Shown: positions 15,092 to 20,728 of the stretch, piece by piece
Layout: every line of letters begins with the position of its first letter
Position numbering within the stretch: position 1 is the stretch's first letter
NCBI GenBank assembly: GCA_002405615.1
Contig: DHMD01000057.1
Span: forward strand, 2,085-22,812
Length of the DNA stretch: 20,728 nucleotides
Reading direction: 5' to 3'
Source: Christensenella sp. UBA4651
GTDB taxonomy: Bacteria > Bacillota > Clostridia > Christensenellales > UBA1242
The notes under the pieces: model-generated
The model's database searches: none
What the model saw: the letters and a program-made list of their open reading frames with translations, nothing else
What the model was told of the DNA's origin: nothing
Translations under genes and position numbers: made by a program

Positions 15092-16768
15092 ATGAATATT
15101 TTGTATAACTATGTCGCAGATTTGCTATCTAAACAAAAAGACTTGGACAAAAATCAAGTTCTAGAATTTCTAGAAACACCAGCAAACGACCATGGCGATG
15201 TGTCCTTGCCTTGCTTCAAATTTAGCAAAACTATGCACCTATCTCCTATCGCTATTGCCGAGCAATTCGCTAGCGGGTTGGAGGACAAAAACATTACCAA
15301 AGTCGAGAGCATTGGCGGTTTCCTAAACTTTACATTTGCTCCCGAATTTGTGGCAAAACAGATGATGGAAAATCTGGTCATCACCCAGGAGCAAATCAGT
15401 AGCACTTCGGGAATGAAAGGTAAAACAGTCTTGATTGAGCATACCAGTATCAACCCGAATGCCAGCCCACACATCGGTAGGGCGAGAAATGCACTAATTG
15501 CAGATAGTTTGGTGCGTATTTTTAGATTTTTGGGGTGGAAAACTGACACTCATTACTTCGTCAACGATGTCGGCAAGCAAATCGCTATGCTAGTCTACGC
15601 CACAAAGGACAAACCAAATGTTACTTTTGATGACTTACTGCAAATTTATATTGATGTAAACGAGCAAGCCAAAGAGAACCCTCAAATCGAGCAGGAGGTT
15701 TTTGCCTACCTCAAACGGTTCGAGAGCGGAGACGAGGAGGTTATTTCCGAATTTAACCGAATTGTTAGCACTTGTATCAAAGGTCAAACCGCAATTTTTA
15801 ATGAATTGGGTATCACTTGGGACCATTTCGACTACGAATCCCGCTACATTCACGAGCATATCACTGACAAAATTTTGGCAGAACTCAAACAAAAGCCTCA
15901 ACTTTTTGAGGACGAAAACGGCAGATATGTCCTTGACCAACACGGCGAAAAAATCGGTATTGACGACCCTATGCTGGTCGTTACCCGTCAAGACAAAACC
16001 AGCCTCTATGCTTTGCGAGATATTTGTTACAGCCTTGACAAAGCCCGCAGCGGCGCAGACCGCAATTTGTTGGTACTAGGCGAGGACCAAAAAGTCTATT
16101 TCCAGCAAATCGGTGCGGCAATGCGTCTTTTGGGCGAAGAACCAGCCGAAGTTGTGCACTACTCTTTCGTATTGTTGCCTGACGGTAAAATGAGTACTCG
16201 AAAAGGTACAGTGGTTTTGCTATCCGACTTTATGCGTGAAATCACCGCAAAAGCGGACGAAATTATCCAAGAAAAGCGTGGAATTAGCGATATTAACAAG
16301 GCTAAAATTGTCGGCTACGGTGCGCTAAAATACAGCATTTTGAAGAGTAGTCCAGAGAAAAATGTGCTTTTTGACTGGAATAATGCCCTTAACTTTAACG
16401 GCGACAGTAGCCTATATTCTCAATACAACTACGCCCGTATCCAATCAATTCTGGGCAAAGCGGATTGCGATTATTCGGACGCAGATTATAGTGTGCTTAC
16501 CCGCCCTACCGAATTAGCGTTGATAAAGCAATTGTATAACTTTGAGAGTATGATTTACGCTGCATATCGTAATCTAAACCCAAGTATGCTCACAAACTAT
16601 TTGTTTGGTTTGACTAGCAAATTTAGTCAGTTTTATTCTGCCGAGAGCATTCTCAATACCGAGGATATCAACCTTAAAAAGGCTCGTTTAGCGCTGATTG
16701 ACAAGACCGCAATCGTCATAAAAAACTGTCTAAACTTATTAGGTATTGATGTAGTAAACCAATTATAA
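15092..16768 (+). CDS. argS: Arginine-tRNA ligase
   Basis: The 558-residue class I aminoacyl-tRNA synthetase charges tRNA-Arg with arginine. In order: the N-terminal Add1 domain (about 1-85, with DHGDVSLPCF and IGGFLNF as in ArgS), the catalytic Rossmann fold with the HIGH-type motif SPHIGR (125-130) following IEHTSINPNA, FVNDVGKQ (156-163), GEDQKVYFQQI (330-340), the KMSK-type motif GKMSTRKG (365-372), and the helical anticodon-binding domain starting near SQYNYARIQSIL (443-454). FVNDVGKQ and the spacing argue for ArgS rather than CysS, LeuS or ValS. GAGG precedes ATG. Complete and intact. It is downstream of the Sel1 gene and ends at a hairpin. Confidence 0.96.
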   Translation: MNILYNYVADLLSKQKDLDKNQVLEFLETPANDHGDVSLPCFKFSKTMHLSPIAIAEQFASGLEDKNITKVESIGGFLNFTFAPEFVAKQMMENLVITQEQISSTSGMKGKTVLIEHTSINPNASPHIGRARNALIADSLVRIFRFLGWKTDTHYFVNDVGKQIAMLVYATKDKPNVTFDDLLQIYIDVNEQAKENPQIEQEVFAYLKRFESGDEEVISEFNRIVSTCIKGQTAIFNELGITWDHFDYESRYIHEHITDKILAELKQKPQLFEDENGRYVLDQHGEKIGIDDPMLVVTRQDKTSLYALRDICYSLDKARSGADRNLLVLGEDQKVYFQQIGAAMRLLGEEPAEVVHYSFVLLPDGKMSTRKGTVVLLSDFMREITAKADEIIQEKRGISDINKAKIVGYGALKYSILKSSPEKNVLFDWNNALNFNGDSSLYSQYNYARIQSILGKADCDYSDADYSVLTRPTELALIKQLYNFESMIYAAYRNLNPSMLTNYLFGLTSKFSQFYSAESILNTEDINLKKARLALIDKTAIVIKNCLNLLGIDVVNQL

Positions 16769-16773
16769 ATATT

Positions 16774-16805
16774 AGAAAAATGTCAAATTTTTGAGGCATT
16801 TTTCT
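16774..16805 (+). terminator. Probable argS terminator
   Basis: Five bases after the argS stop, a 9 bp stem (16774-16782 with 16797-16805) extends inward with TCAAA/TTTGA pairing. The right arm ends CATTTTTCT, so the T run is in the stem and the following sequence is only moderately T-rich. Plausible but weaker than the others. Confidence 0.5.
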
Positions 16806-16921
16806 GATTTCATTGCTATTTTGTAGTACTTTTTTAATATTTTCTATATATTTTTTGTTATTTTTTAGATGCTTCTAATTTATTATTTTGGGTATATTTT
16901 TTACAGGAGGAACTCAACTTT

Positions 16922-17350
16922 ATGGACTTTTACAAGCTCTATCACAAGTGCTATATGGCAGAAAAGAACTCCCCCACTCCAACAGCAAAGGACGCAGGTC
17001 GGGAGGCGGAGGCTCATCGTGCCGCAATCAACGCCCGCTACAAAAAGAAACTTTTTCACAAATGTATGGGCTACTCTATCCTAAATTCAGGACTCCCCCT
17101 AGTTGTCAATGCTCTGGCGATGGAATTAATATACAAAACCACGGAATGCAACGCATTTCACTCTGCGTATGTCATAAGCCTCTTGGGAGGCGCTGCAATG
17201 TGTATGTATAGCAATACACGATTCGGAGGGGTGTTTAACAGCGAAATCAAAACCTGTAAAAAAGAGATGTGCAACAGCAATCACCACGACATTTTCTGGG
17301 AATGTGAAATGGACGACTTTGTCCAGTCCGCCAACCAAAAAGAACCTTAA
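16922..17350 (+). CDS. Small cysteine-rich membrane protein, unknown
   Basis: A 142-residue protein that I do not recognise. A perfect AGGAGG (16905-16910) precedes ATG by 11 bp. The first 45 residues are charged, with Ala/Arg/Lys helices. Two hydrophobic segments follow, about 49-71 (YSILNSGLPLVVNALAMELI) and 79-96, probably a membrane hairpin. The last 45 residues are hydrophilic and Asn/His/Glu-rich. Seven cysteines (10, 48, 76, 94, 112, 117, 128) are notable for so short a protein; those at 112, 117 and 128 together with His121 and His122 might bind a metal, but the spacing matches no standard motif. No clear promoter: a weak TTGCTA/TAATAT pair lies near 16813-16840. It stands alone between argS and the REP-like spacer. 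Confidence 0.6.
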   Translation: MDFYKLYHKCYMAEKNSPTPTAKDAGREAEAHRAAINARYKKKLFHKCMGYSILNSGLPLVVNALAMELIYKTTECNAFHSAYVISLLGGAAMCMYSNTRFGGVFNSEIKTCKKEMCNSNHHDIFWECEMDDFVQSANQKEP

Positions 17351-17351
17351 A

Positions 17352-17432
17352 AACTGGGTTCAAAGTCTTGCGACTTTTCACAGATTCTCCAATACAGGCT
17401 TACGCAGGGATGGGTCGGAATGACAATGCCCC
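17352..17432. repeat. REP-like intergenic sequence
   Basis: Immediately after the preceding stop codon comes AACTGGGTTC, a hairpin AAAGTC-TTGC-GACTTT (17362-17377), then CAGATTCTCC and finally CAGGGATGGGTCGGAATGAC (17406-17425). It is markedly more GC-rich than its surroundings. The hairpin plus the GGAATGAC ending resemble dispersed intergenic repeats in many Gram-positive genomes. There is only one copy in this window, so repeat status is inference. Confidence 0.4.
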
Positions 17433-17460
17433 ACCTCCTCACAATAAACCATTAATTAGC

Positions 17461-17489
17461 TTGCATTTTAACTGAAATTTGTGTAAAAT
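17461..17489 (+). promoter_or_regulatory. Promoter of the zinc-ribbon-TraX pair
   Basis: TTGCAT (17461-17466), 17 bp, TAAAAT (17484-17489), then GAGGTG just ahead of ATG 17521. The leader would be about 25 nt. Confidence 0.65.
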
Positions 17490-17520
17490 TAATCAAAAAT
17501 CAATATTTTGAGGTGAAAAT

Positions 17521-17961
17521 ATGGCTTTTATCAAATGCCCAAGTTGTGGTAAAGAAATTCAGGATTCTTCCCAAGAGTGTATGTACTGCAAATTCGATAT
17601 GAACAATTACGATAGGGATACCCGCATCAAAATCATTGTTCAAGACCCGAATGTGCTCCCCTTGGGTGGCAGCACCCTATCTATTTATAACCACACAACG
17701 GGGGCGCTTTTGACCGATGTTAAGTTAGGCGACATATTTTATCTTACTATTAGCGAACCAACCGAAATCGCCGTTACCAAAACAGCGTGGAAAACAGGTA
17801 GAGCAATTTTGCGAGCGAAACCAAACGCAACATACAAAATTATGCTCAAAACAGGGTTTTTGTCCTCAAAAATCATCATAAAAGACATTACAGACACCCC
17901 AAGCCTTGCGGGCGAAAGTGAAACCATAGACGAAAATACAGCACAAAATGAGGCAAATTAG
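17521..17961 (+). CDS. Zinc-ribbon protein with C-terminal beta domain
   Basis: A 146-residue protein starting with a zinc ribbon, CPSCG (Cys6, Cys9) and CMYCK (Cys20, Cys23), of the kind found at the N terminus of many membrane-linked or regulatory proteins. Residues about 35-120 are predicted mainly beta (TLSIYNHTTGALLTDVKLGD, then AKPNATYKIMLKTGFLSSKI), with no catalytic residues that I can identify. The tail (from about 125) is acidic and disordered. There is no membrane segment. GAGGTG is well spaced from ATG. Its TAG stop directly abuts the TTG start of the TraX-family gene, so the two are translated as a coupled pair, suggesting that the zinc-ribbon protein acts with the membrane protein. 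The exact role is unknown. Confidence 0.8.
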   Translation: MAFIKCPSCGKEIQDSSQECMYCKFDMNNYDRDTRIKIIVQDPNVLPLGGSTLSIYNHTTGALLTDVKLGDIFYLTISEPTEIAVTKTAWKTGRAILRAKPNATYKIMLKTGFLSSKIIIKDITDTPSLAGESETIDENTAQNEAN

Positions 17962-18708
17962 TTGACCATATCACCGTTTTCCAAATTTCAGATATTGAAC
18001 GGCAACACTCTCAAAATTTTTGCTAGTGTATGTATGCTCATCGACCATATAGGTATGATTTTGCTCCCACAGGTCGAAATTTTGCGAGTAATCGGCAGAC
18101 TATCAATGCCGATTTTTGCTTTCTTTATTGCAGAGGGGTGCAAATACACCCACGACAAGGCAAACTACCTACTCTTTATGGCGACTCTCGGCGTTGCTAT
18201 GATGATAGTACAGTACGCTTTTACAGGGATGTTTTTTGGCAATATTCTGATTTTATTCTCTCTATCTATCCTATTAATCTATGTTTTTCAAAAATACAAA
18301 GAGGTAATTTTTGCTACCAAATTTGACCTAAACAAGCAATTTATTTGGCTCGGCTTATTTTTGCTAACTATCATTTTTTGTATAGTTAGTTGCAATATTT
18401 TGCGGGTAGACTACGGTTTTTATGGGGTTATGCTAGCATTTTTTGCAAGCTTGCCAAATTTTAGAGGTATTGATGCAGGAATACTAAATCGCTTTGATAA
18501 CCTTGCCACACGCCTCGCATTTTGGGGGTTAGCTATGCTCGCACTTGCCCTCGATTTGGGTGGTACTCAAATCGCTTCGCTTATCGCCCTACTCCCACTA
18601 GCTATGTACAACGGACAACGAGGCAAAATTCGATTAAAATATTTTTTCTACATTTTCTACCCAACGCATATCGCAATTCTCTACGGAATAGCTCTGCTTA
18701 TACGATAG
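17962..18708 (+). CDS. TraX-family integral membrane protein
   Basis: A 248-residue membrane protein with about eight hydrophobic segments. It matches the TraX family, whose founding member N-acetylates F-pilin; chromosomal relatives in Gram-positives are widespread and mostly uncharacterised, with presumed acyl-transfer activity. Family landmarks: LKIFASVCMLIDHIG (17-31, Asp28-His29), LRVIGRLSMPIFAFFIAEG (41-59), FFGNILILFSLSILLIY (91-107), YGFYGVML (151-158) and the C-terminal LKYFFYIFYPTHIAILYGI (225-243, His236). The start is TTG at 17962: GAGG (17950-17953) lies 8 bp upstream, and the next ATG (codon 25) would remove the first membrane segment. No conjugation genes are nearby, so pilin acetylation is not implied. 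Confidence 0.85.
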   Translation: MTISPFSKFQILNGNTLKIFASVCMLIDHIGMILLPQVEILRVIGRLSMPIFAFFIAEGCKYTHDKANYLLFMATLGVAMMIVQYAFTGMFFGNILILFSLSILLIYVFQKYKEVIFATKFDLNKQFIWLGLFLLTIIFCIVSCNILRVDYGFYGVMLAFFASLPNFRGIDAGILNRFDNLATRLAFWGLAMLALALDLGGTQIASLIALLPLAMYNGQRGKIRLKYFFYIFYPTHIAILYGIALLIR

Positions 18709-18723
18709 ATTTCCCAAATAGTC

Positions 18724-18752
18724 TTGACGAAACATATAAATTATGTTAAAAT
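18724..18752 (+). promoter_or_regulatory. Promoter of the 156-residue protein gene
   Basis: TTGACG (18724-18729), 17 bp, TAAAAT (18747-18752), 15 bp after the traX-like stop codon. The downstream gene is thus likely transcribed independently as well as by read-through. Confidence 0.7.
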
Positions 18753-18781
18753 AAAATTAAATTTAAGGGAGGTTTTTGATT

Positions 18782-19252
18782 ATGCCAACTTTTCACATTG
18801 ACCCAGAAGATGAAATTTTGCACTACATTTCATACACTCGCTCAAAATACAATATGTACGAAACAATAGAAAAATGCATACCTACACGAGATGTCAAGAG
18901 AATGATTTTCCCGAGAGATTGCACCAGTTTCGAACTGTTTGACCGTGTATTTAGACATAGCGACACTGATGACACTATTTTTGTAGGAGAAGTCATCAAC
19001 CGTTCACAGTACTATATCGGCACAATTTACGACCTAGACGCAGTAGCAAAAGAACTCGGGAAAACTTCCCCTGAGTACGAACTACTCGCAGACATCAATC
19101 CTGAGAAAATTGTCAAGGTCTACGGCGATGAATTTCTGAGTGTTCGAGACAACGACCACGTAGTTTTGCCTAGTCGGGTAAAATTTGGTAGTGAATTTGG
19201 CATCGCACCTAATGCACCAACACCTACACACACCCTAACAATGGAAAAATAA
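18782..19252 (+). CDS. Hypothetical soluble protein
   Basis: A 156-residue acidic protein that I do not recognise. ATG 18782 is chosen, with AAGGGAGG at 9 bp spacing; a TTG two codons earlier is in frame but too close to the ribosome binding site. The N-terminal half is mixed helix and strand (HIDPEDEILHYISYTRSKYN), and a central segment (about 60-85) reads TIFVGEVINRSQYYIGTIYD with alternating hydrophobics. The C-terminal 20 residues are Pro/Thr-rich and probably disordered. There are only two cysteines (Cys33 and Cys47) and no signal peptide. It has its own promoter and a strong terminator, so it is a single-gene unit. Confidence 0.75.
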   Translation: MPTFHIDPEDEILHYISYTRSKYNMYETIEKCIPTRDVKRMIFPRDCTSFELFDRVFRHSDTDDTIFVGEVINRSQYYIGTIYDLDAVAKELGKTSPEYELLADINPEKIVKVYGDEFLSVRDNDHVVLPSRVKFGSEFGIAPNAPTPTHTLTMEK

Positions 19253-19284
19253 CAAATCAATAGATAAATACTAGATAAAAACAG

Positions 19285-19313
19285 AAAAAGTCGCTAAGTT
19301 TTAGCGACTTTTT
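19285..19313. terminator. Bidirectional terminator
   Basis: A perfect 13 bp stem (19285-19297 with 19301-19313, 3 nt loop) begins AAAAA and ends TTTTT, so it works on both strands. It separates the 156-residue protein gene from the convergent DUF1963-type gene. Confidence 0.9.
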
Positions 19314-19330
19314 ACTATTCCACTTAAATT

Positions 19331-20539
19331 TTAACACATTATCTCATACTCAATATTTTCAAAATTGTGTTTATCCAAATCTCTTTTGCGTATAAATATG
19401 TGCAACTGACCAACTCCGCCAATAAAAAATTCATTCTCCTCGCTCCCCGTTTCCGAGGTATCAATCGTATTAATCTGTATCAACTGCAAAAAGTCATAAT
19501 TACTATCTTTCGGGTAATTAGGCATCGCACTGCCTTGCATATCCGCAGGCCACCCCAAGAGCCTCGTATCCCAATTTTCTCCCTCGGGTACAAATTTACT
19601 CACAAAATCATCATATTTGGGCAAATCTTTCTGCGTAATTGCTTCCGCCGTAGCCCACGAAGGGTAGTCATCTTCCGCACAAAAATCGAGGAAATGCTCC
19701 CCTAACAGCCAAGGTTGCATATCATCGTCATCAGAATTTACCTCATAGACAAAGTCGCTGCGAACCAAGTCGTCCTTGTTAGCAAAGTAATACACCTTGA
19801 CCCCGTCCGCCTTATTACGAGTGCTTATCGCTTTGCTGATATGCTCATAAAACACACTCAAAACACCAGTTTTAGGCAAAATTCCGTCCTTATCAAACTT
19901 GCTAGCCTCAGCCAAATCAATCTGACAAACAAAACTTAAAGGGCGCTCTTTGTTCGCCACTCTCATCATACAGCCCTCACCACTTGTTGTTACTGGCCAA
20001 ACAAAATCTTTTGGCAAATCGGGATGCCCGCCAATTTTACTAAACCTTGCCTCCTTAACAAAACTCATCTTGATAGCATTCCTTTTGAGGGTCGATAATA
20101 GTTCCTCATAATTTGTATCGTCAACCACCTCGTCCTTTCCCCCCTCTCTGCTAGCCTTGACAAACATATCATCTCCGCAGAGTGAATTTGCCAACTCCTC
20201 GATTTGCCCCAAAACCTCTGCCTTACCACTTGCAAAAAACGGCACAGAGAATTTGCAATTTTCAAAGGAAAATTTTGCTTTTTCACGCCTCTCATCAGTT
20301 ATCAACTCTACCGACTCGAATTTTTCTTTCCGTCTAATTATCAAGAAACCGCCGTAACAAAATACGAGATATTTTTCTGTTACTACCAAAAAATGATAAC
20401 AGCACAATAATTCTAGCAATATGCAAAACAGTGCTAGTATCAGCCGCAAGGTCAAATCTGGAATAAACATAAAACCTATCAAAAAGGCAGTTATTACCAA
20501 AAAGACCAAAGGATTGTATTTCCCCCAAAAAATCTGCAT
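19331..20539 (-). CDS. Membrane-anchored DUF1963 (YwqG-like) protein
   Basis: The 402-residue protein has two N-terminal membrane segments (about 10-28 and 31-53), then a short strand-rich region (about 50-102, VVTEKYLVFCYGGFLIIRRK) that looks like a PH-like module behind a membrane hairpin. A linker leads to a DUF1963/YwqG-type domain from about 145 to the end. That domain is recognised by KIGGHPDLPKDFVWP (168-182), FVCQIDLAEA (203-212), GVLSVFYE (225-232), RLLGWPADMQGSAM (326-339) and the closing VGQLHIFIRKRDLDKHNFEN (376-395). YwqG-type proteins are usually soluble and their function is not established, so the membrane module is an uncommon fusion. GGAG sits upstream of ATG 20539. Single-gene unit with its own promoter and terminator. 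Confidence 0.85.
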   Translation of the reverse strand: MQIFWGKYNPLVFLVITAFLIGFMFIPDLTLRLILALFCILLELLCCYHFLVVTEKYLVFCYGGFLIIRRKEKFESVELITDERREKAKFSFENCKFSVPFFASGKAEVLGQIEELANSLCGDDMFVKASREGGKDEVVDDTNYEELLSTLKRNAIKMSFVKEARFSKIGGHPDLPKDFVWPVTTSGEGCMMRVANKERPLSFVCQIDLAEASKFDKDGILPKTGVLSVFYEHISKAISTRNKADGVKVYYFANKDDLVRSDFVYEVNSDDDDMQPWLLGEHFLDFCAEDDYPSWATAEAITQKDLPKYDDFVSKFVPEGENWDTRLLGWPADMQGSAMPNYPKDSNYDFLQLIQINTIDTSETGSEENEFFIGGVGQLHIFIRKRDLDKHNFENIEYEIMC

Positions 20540-20565
20540 AACTTCACTCCTTTACTTTTACTACC

Positions 20566-20594
20566 ACTATACTATTTTTATCTATCAAAGTCAA
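20566..20594 (-). promoter_or_regulatory. Promoter of the DUF1963 gene
   Basis: On the minus strand TTGACT (20589-20594), 17 bp, TATAGT (20566-20571), followed by GGAG and ATG 20539. Confidence 0.75.
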
Positions 20595-20670
20595 CAGTTT
20601 TCACACCAAAACTTCATCATACTTTTACCCAAAAAATAACCCAAAATTCATAAAAAAATTACAAAAAAAT

Positions 20671-20694
20671 AAAAAACAGCCCCAAAAAGGCTGT
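20671..20694 (-). terminator. Terminator for a minus-strand gene beyond the right edge
   Basis: Stem ACAGCC/GGCTGT (20676-20681 with 20689-20694, 7 nt loop). On the minus strand the stem is followed by TTTTTT and a further T-rich run, so it ends a transcript coming from outside the window on the right. Just beyond it, an 8 bp inverted repeat (20697-20704 with 20721-20728) reaches the window edge. Confidence 0.75.
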
Positions 20695-20728
20695 AAAAAT
20701 CTAATTTTTTTAATATTTTTTTAGATTT

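Noticed and set aside
15154..15991. Minus-strand frames of 118-131 codons opposite argS
   Set aside because: Antisense shadows of a well-conserved gene, lacking start signals.

Overview
The window looks like chromosomal DNA from an AT-rich, Gram-positive-type bacterium, probably an uncultured low-GC member of the Bacillota or a relative. The evidence is strong Shine-Dalgarno sites (GGAGG/GAGG), sigma-A-like promoters with 16-18 bp spacers, a lipoprotein signal peptide, and TGA used as a stop codon at the end of the oligopeptidase gene. No phage, plasmid, transposase, tRNA, rRNA or CRISPR array is recognisable. The taxonomic guess is inference from style only.

Layout. Positions 1-289 are an AT-rich divergent promoter region: one promoter fires left out of the window, one right into a large lipoprotein gene (290-2608). 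That gene converges on a calcium-type P-type ATPase (2703-5351, minus) with a shared hairpin terminator between them. A very T-rich 380 bp spacer follows. Next is a three-gene minus-strand operon (8634 to 5733): a protein with an internally duplicated 63-residue module, a small acidic protein, and a leucine-rich-repeat protein with a transglutaminase-like Cys-His-Asp core. I recognise no known system in this operon, and it is the best candidate here for an undescribed one. Divergently comes the GTPase ychF (8818-9912), ending at a terminator hairpin whose arms are two inverted DnaA-box sequences.

The next block is minus strand: oligoendopeptidase F (10167-11963), a 360 bp spacer filled by a diverged tandem repeat of exactly 149 bp period, phosphate acetyltransferase (12324-13301) and a coiled-coil hypothetical (13312-13983). 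The repeat array supplies the stop codon of pta. Divergent from this block are a Sel1-repeat protein and argS (14278-16768), a small Cys-rich membrane protein (16922-17350), a REP-like intergenic sequence, a zinc-ribbon protein abutting a TraX-family membrane protein (17521-18708), and an unrecognised 156-residue protein with its own promoter (18782-19252). A bidirectional terminator separates this from a minus-strand membrane-anchored DUF1963/YwqG-like protein (19331-20539). The right edge carries a terminator for a minus-strand gene lying outside the window.

Functionally this is mostly housekeeping (Ca2+ export, peptide turnover, acetyl-phosphate metabolism, translation) interspersed with lineage-specific cell-surface and cytosolic proteins. 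The parts that most deserve a second look are the 149 bp repeat array, the transglutaminase operon and the DnaA-box terminator.
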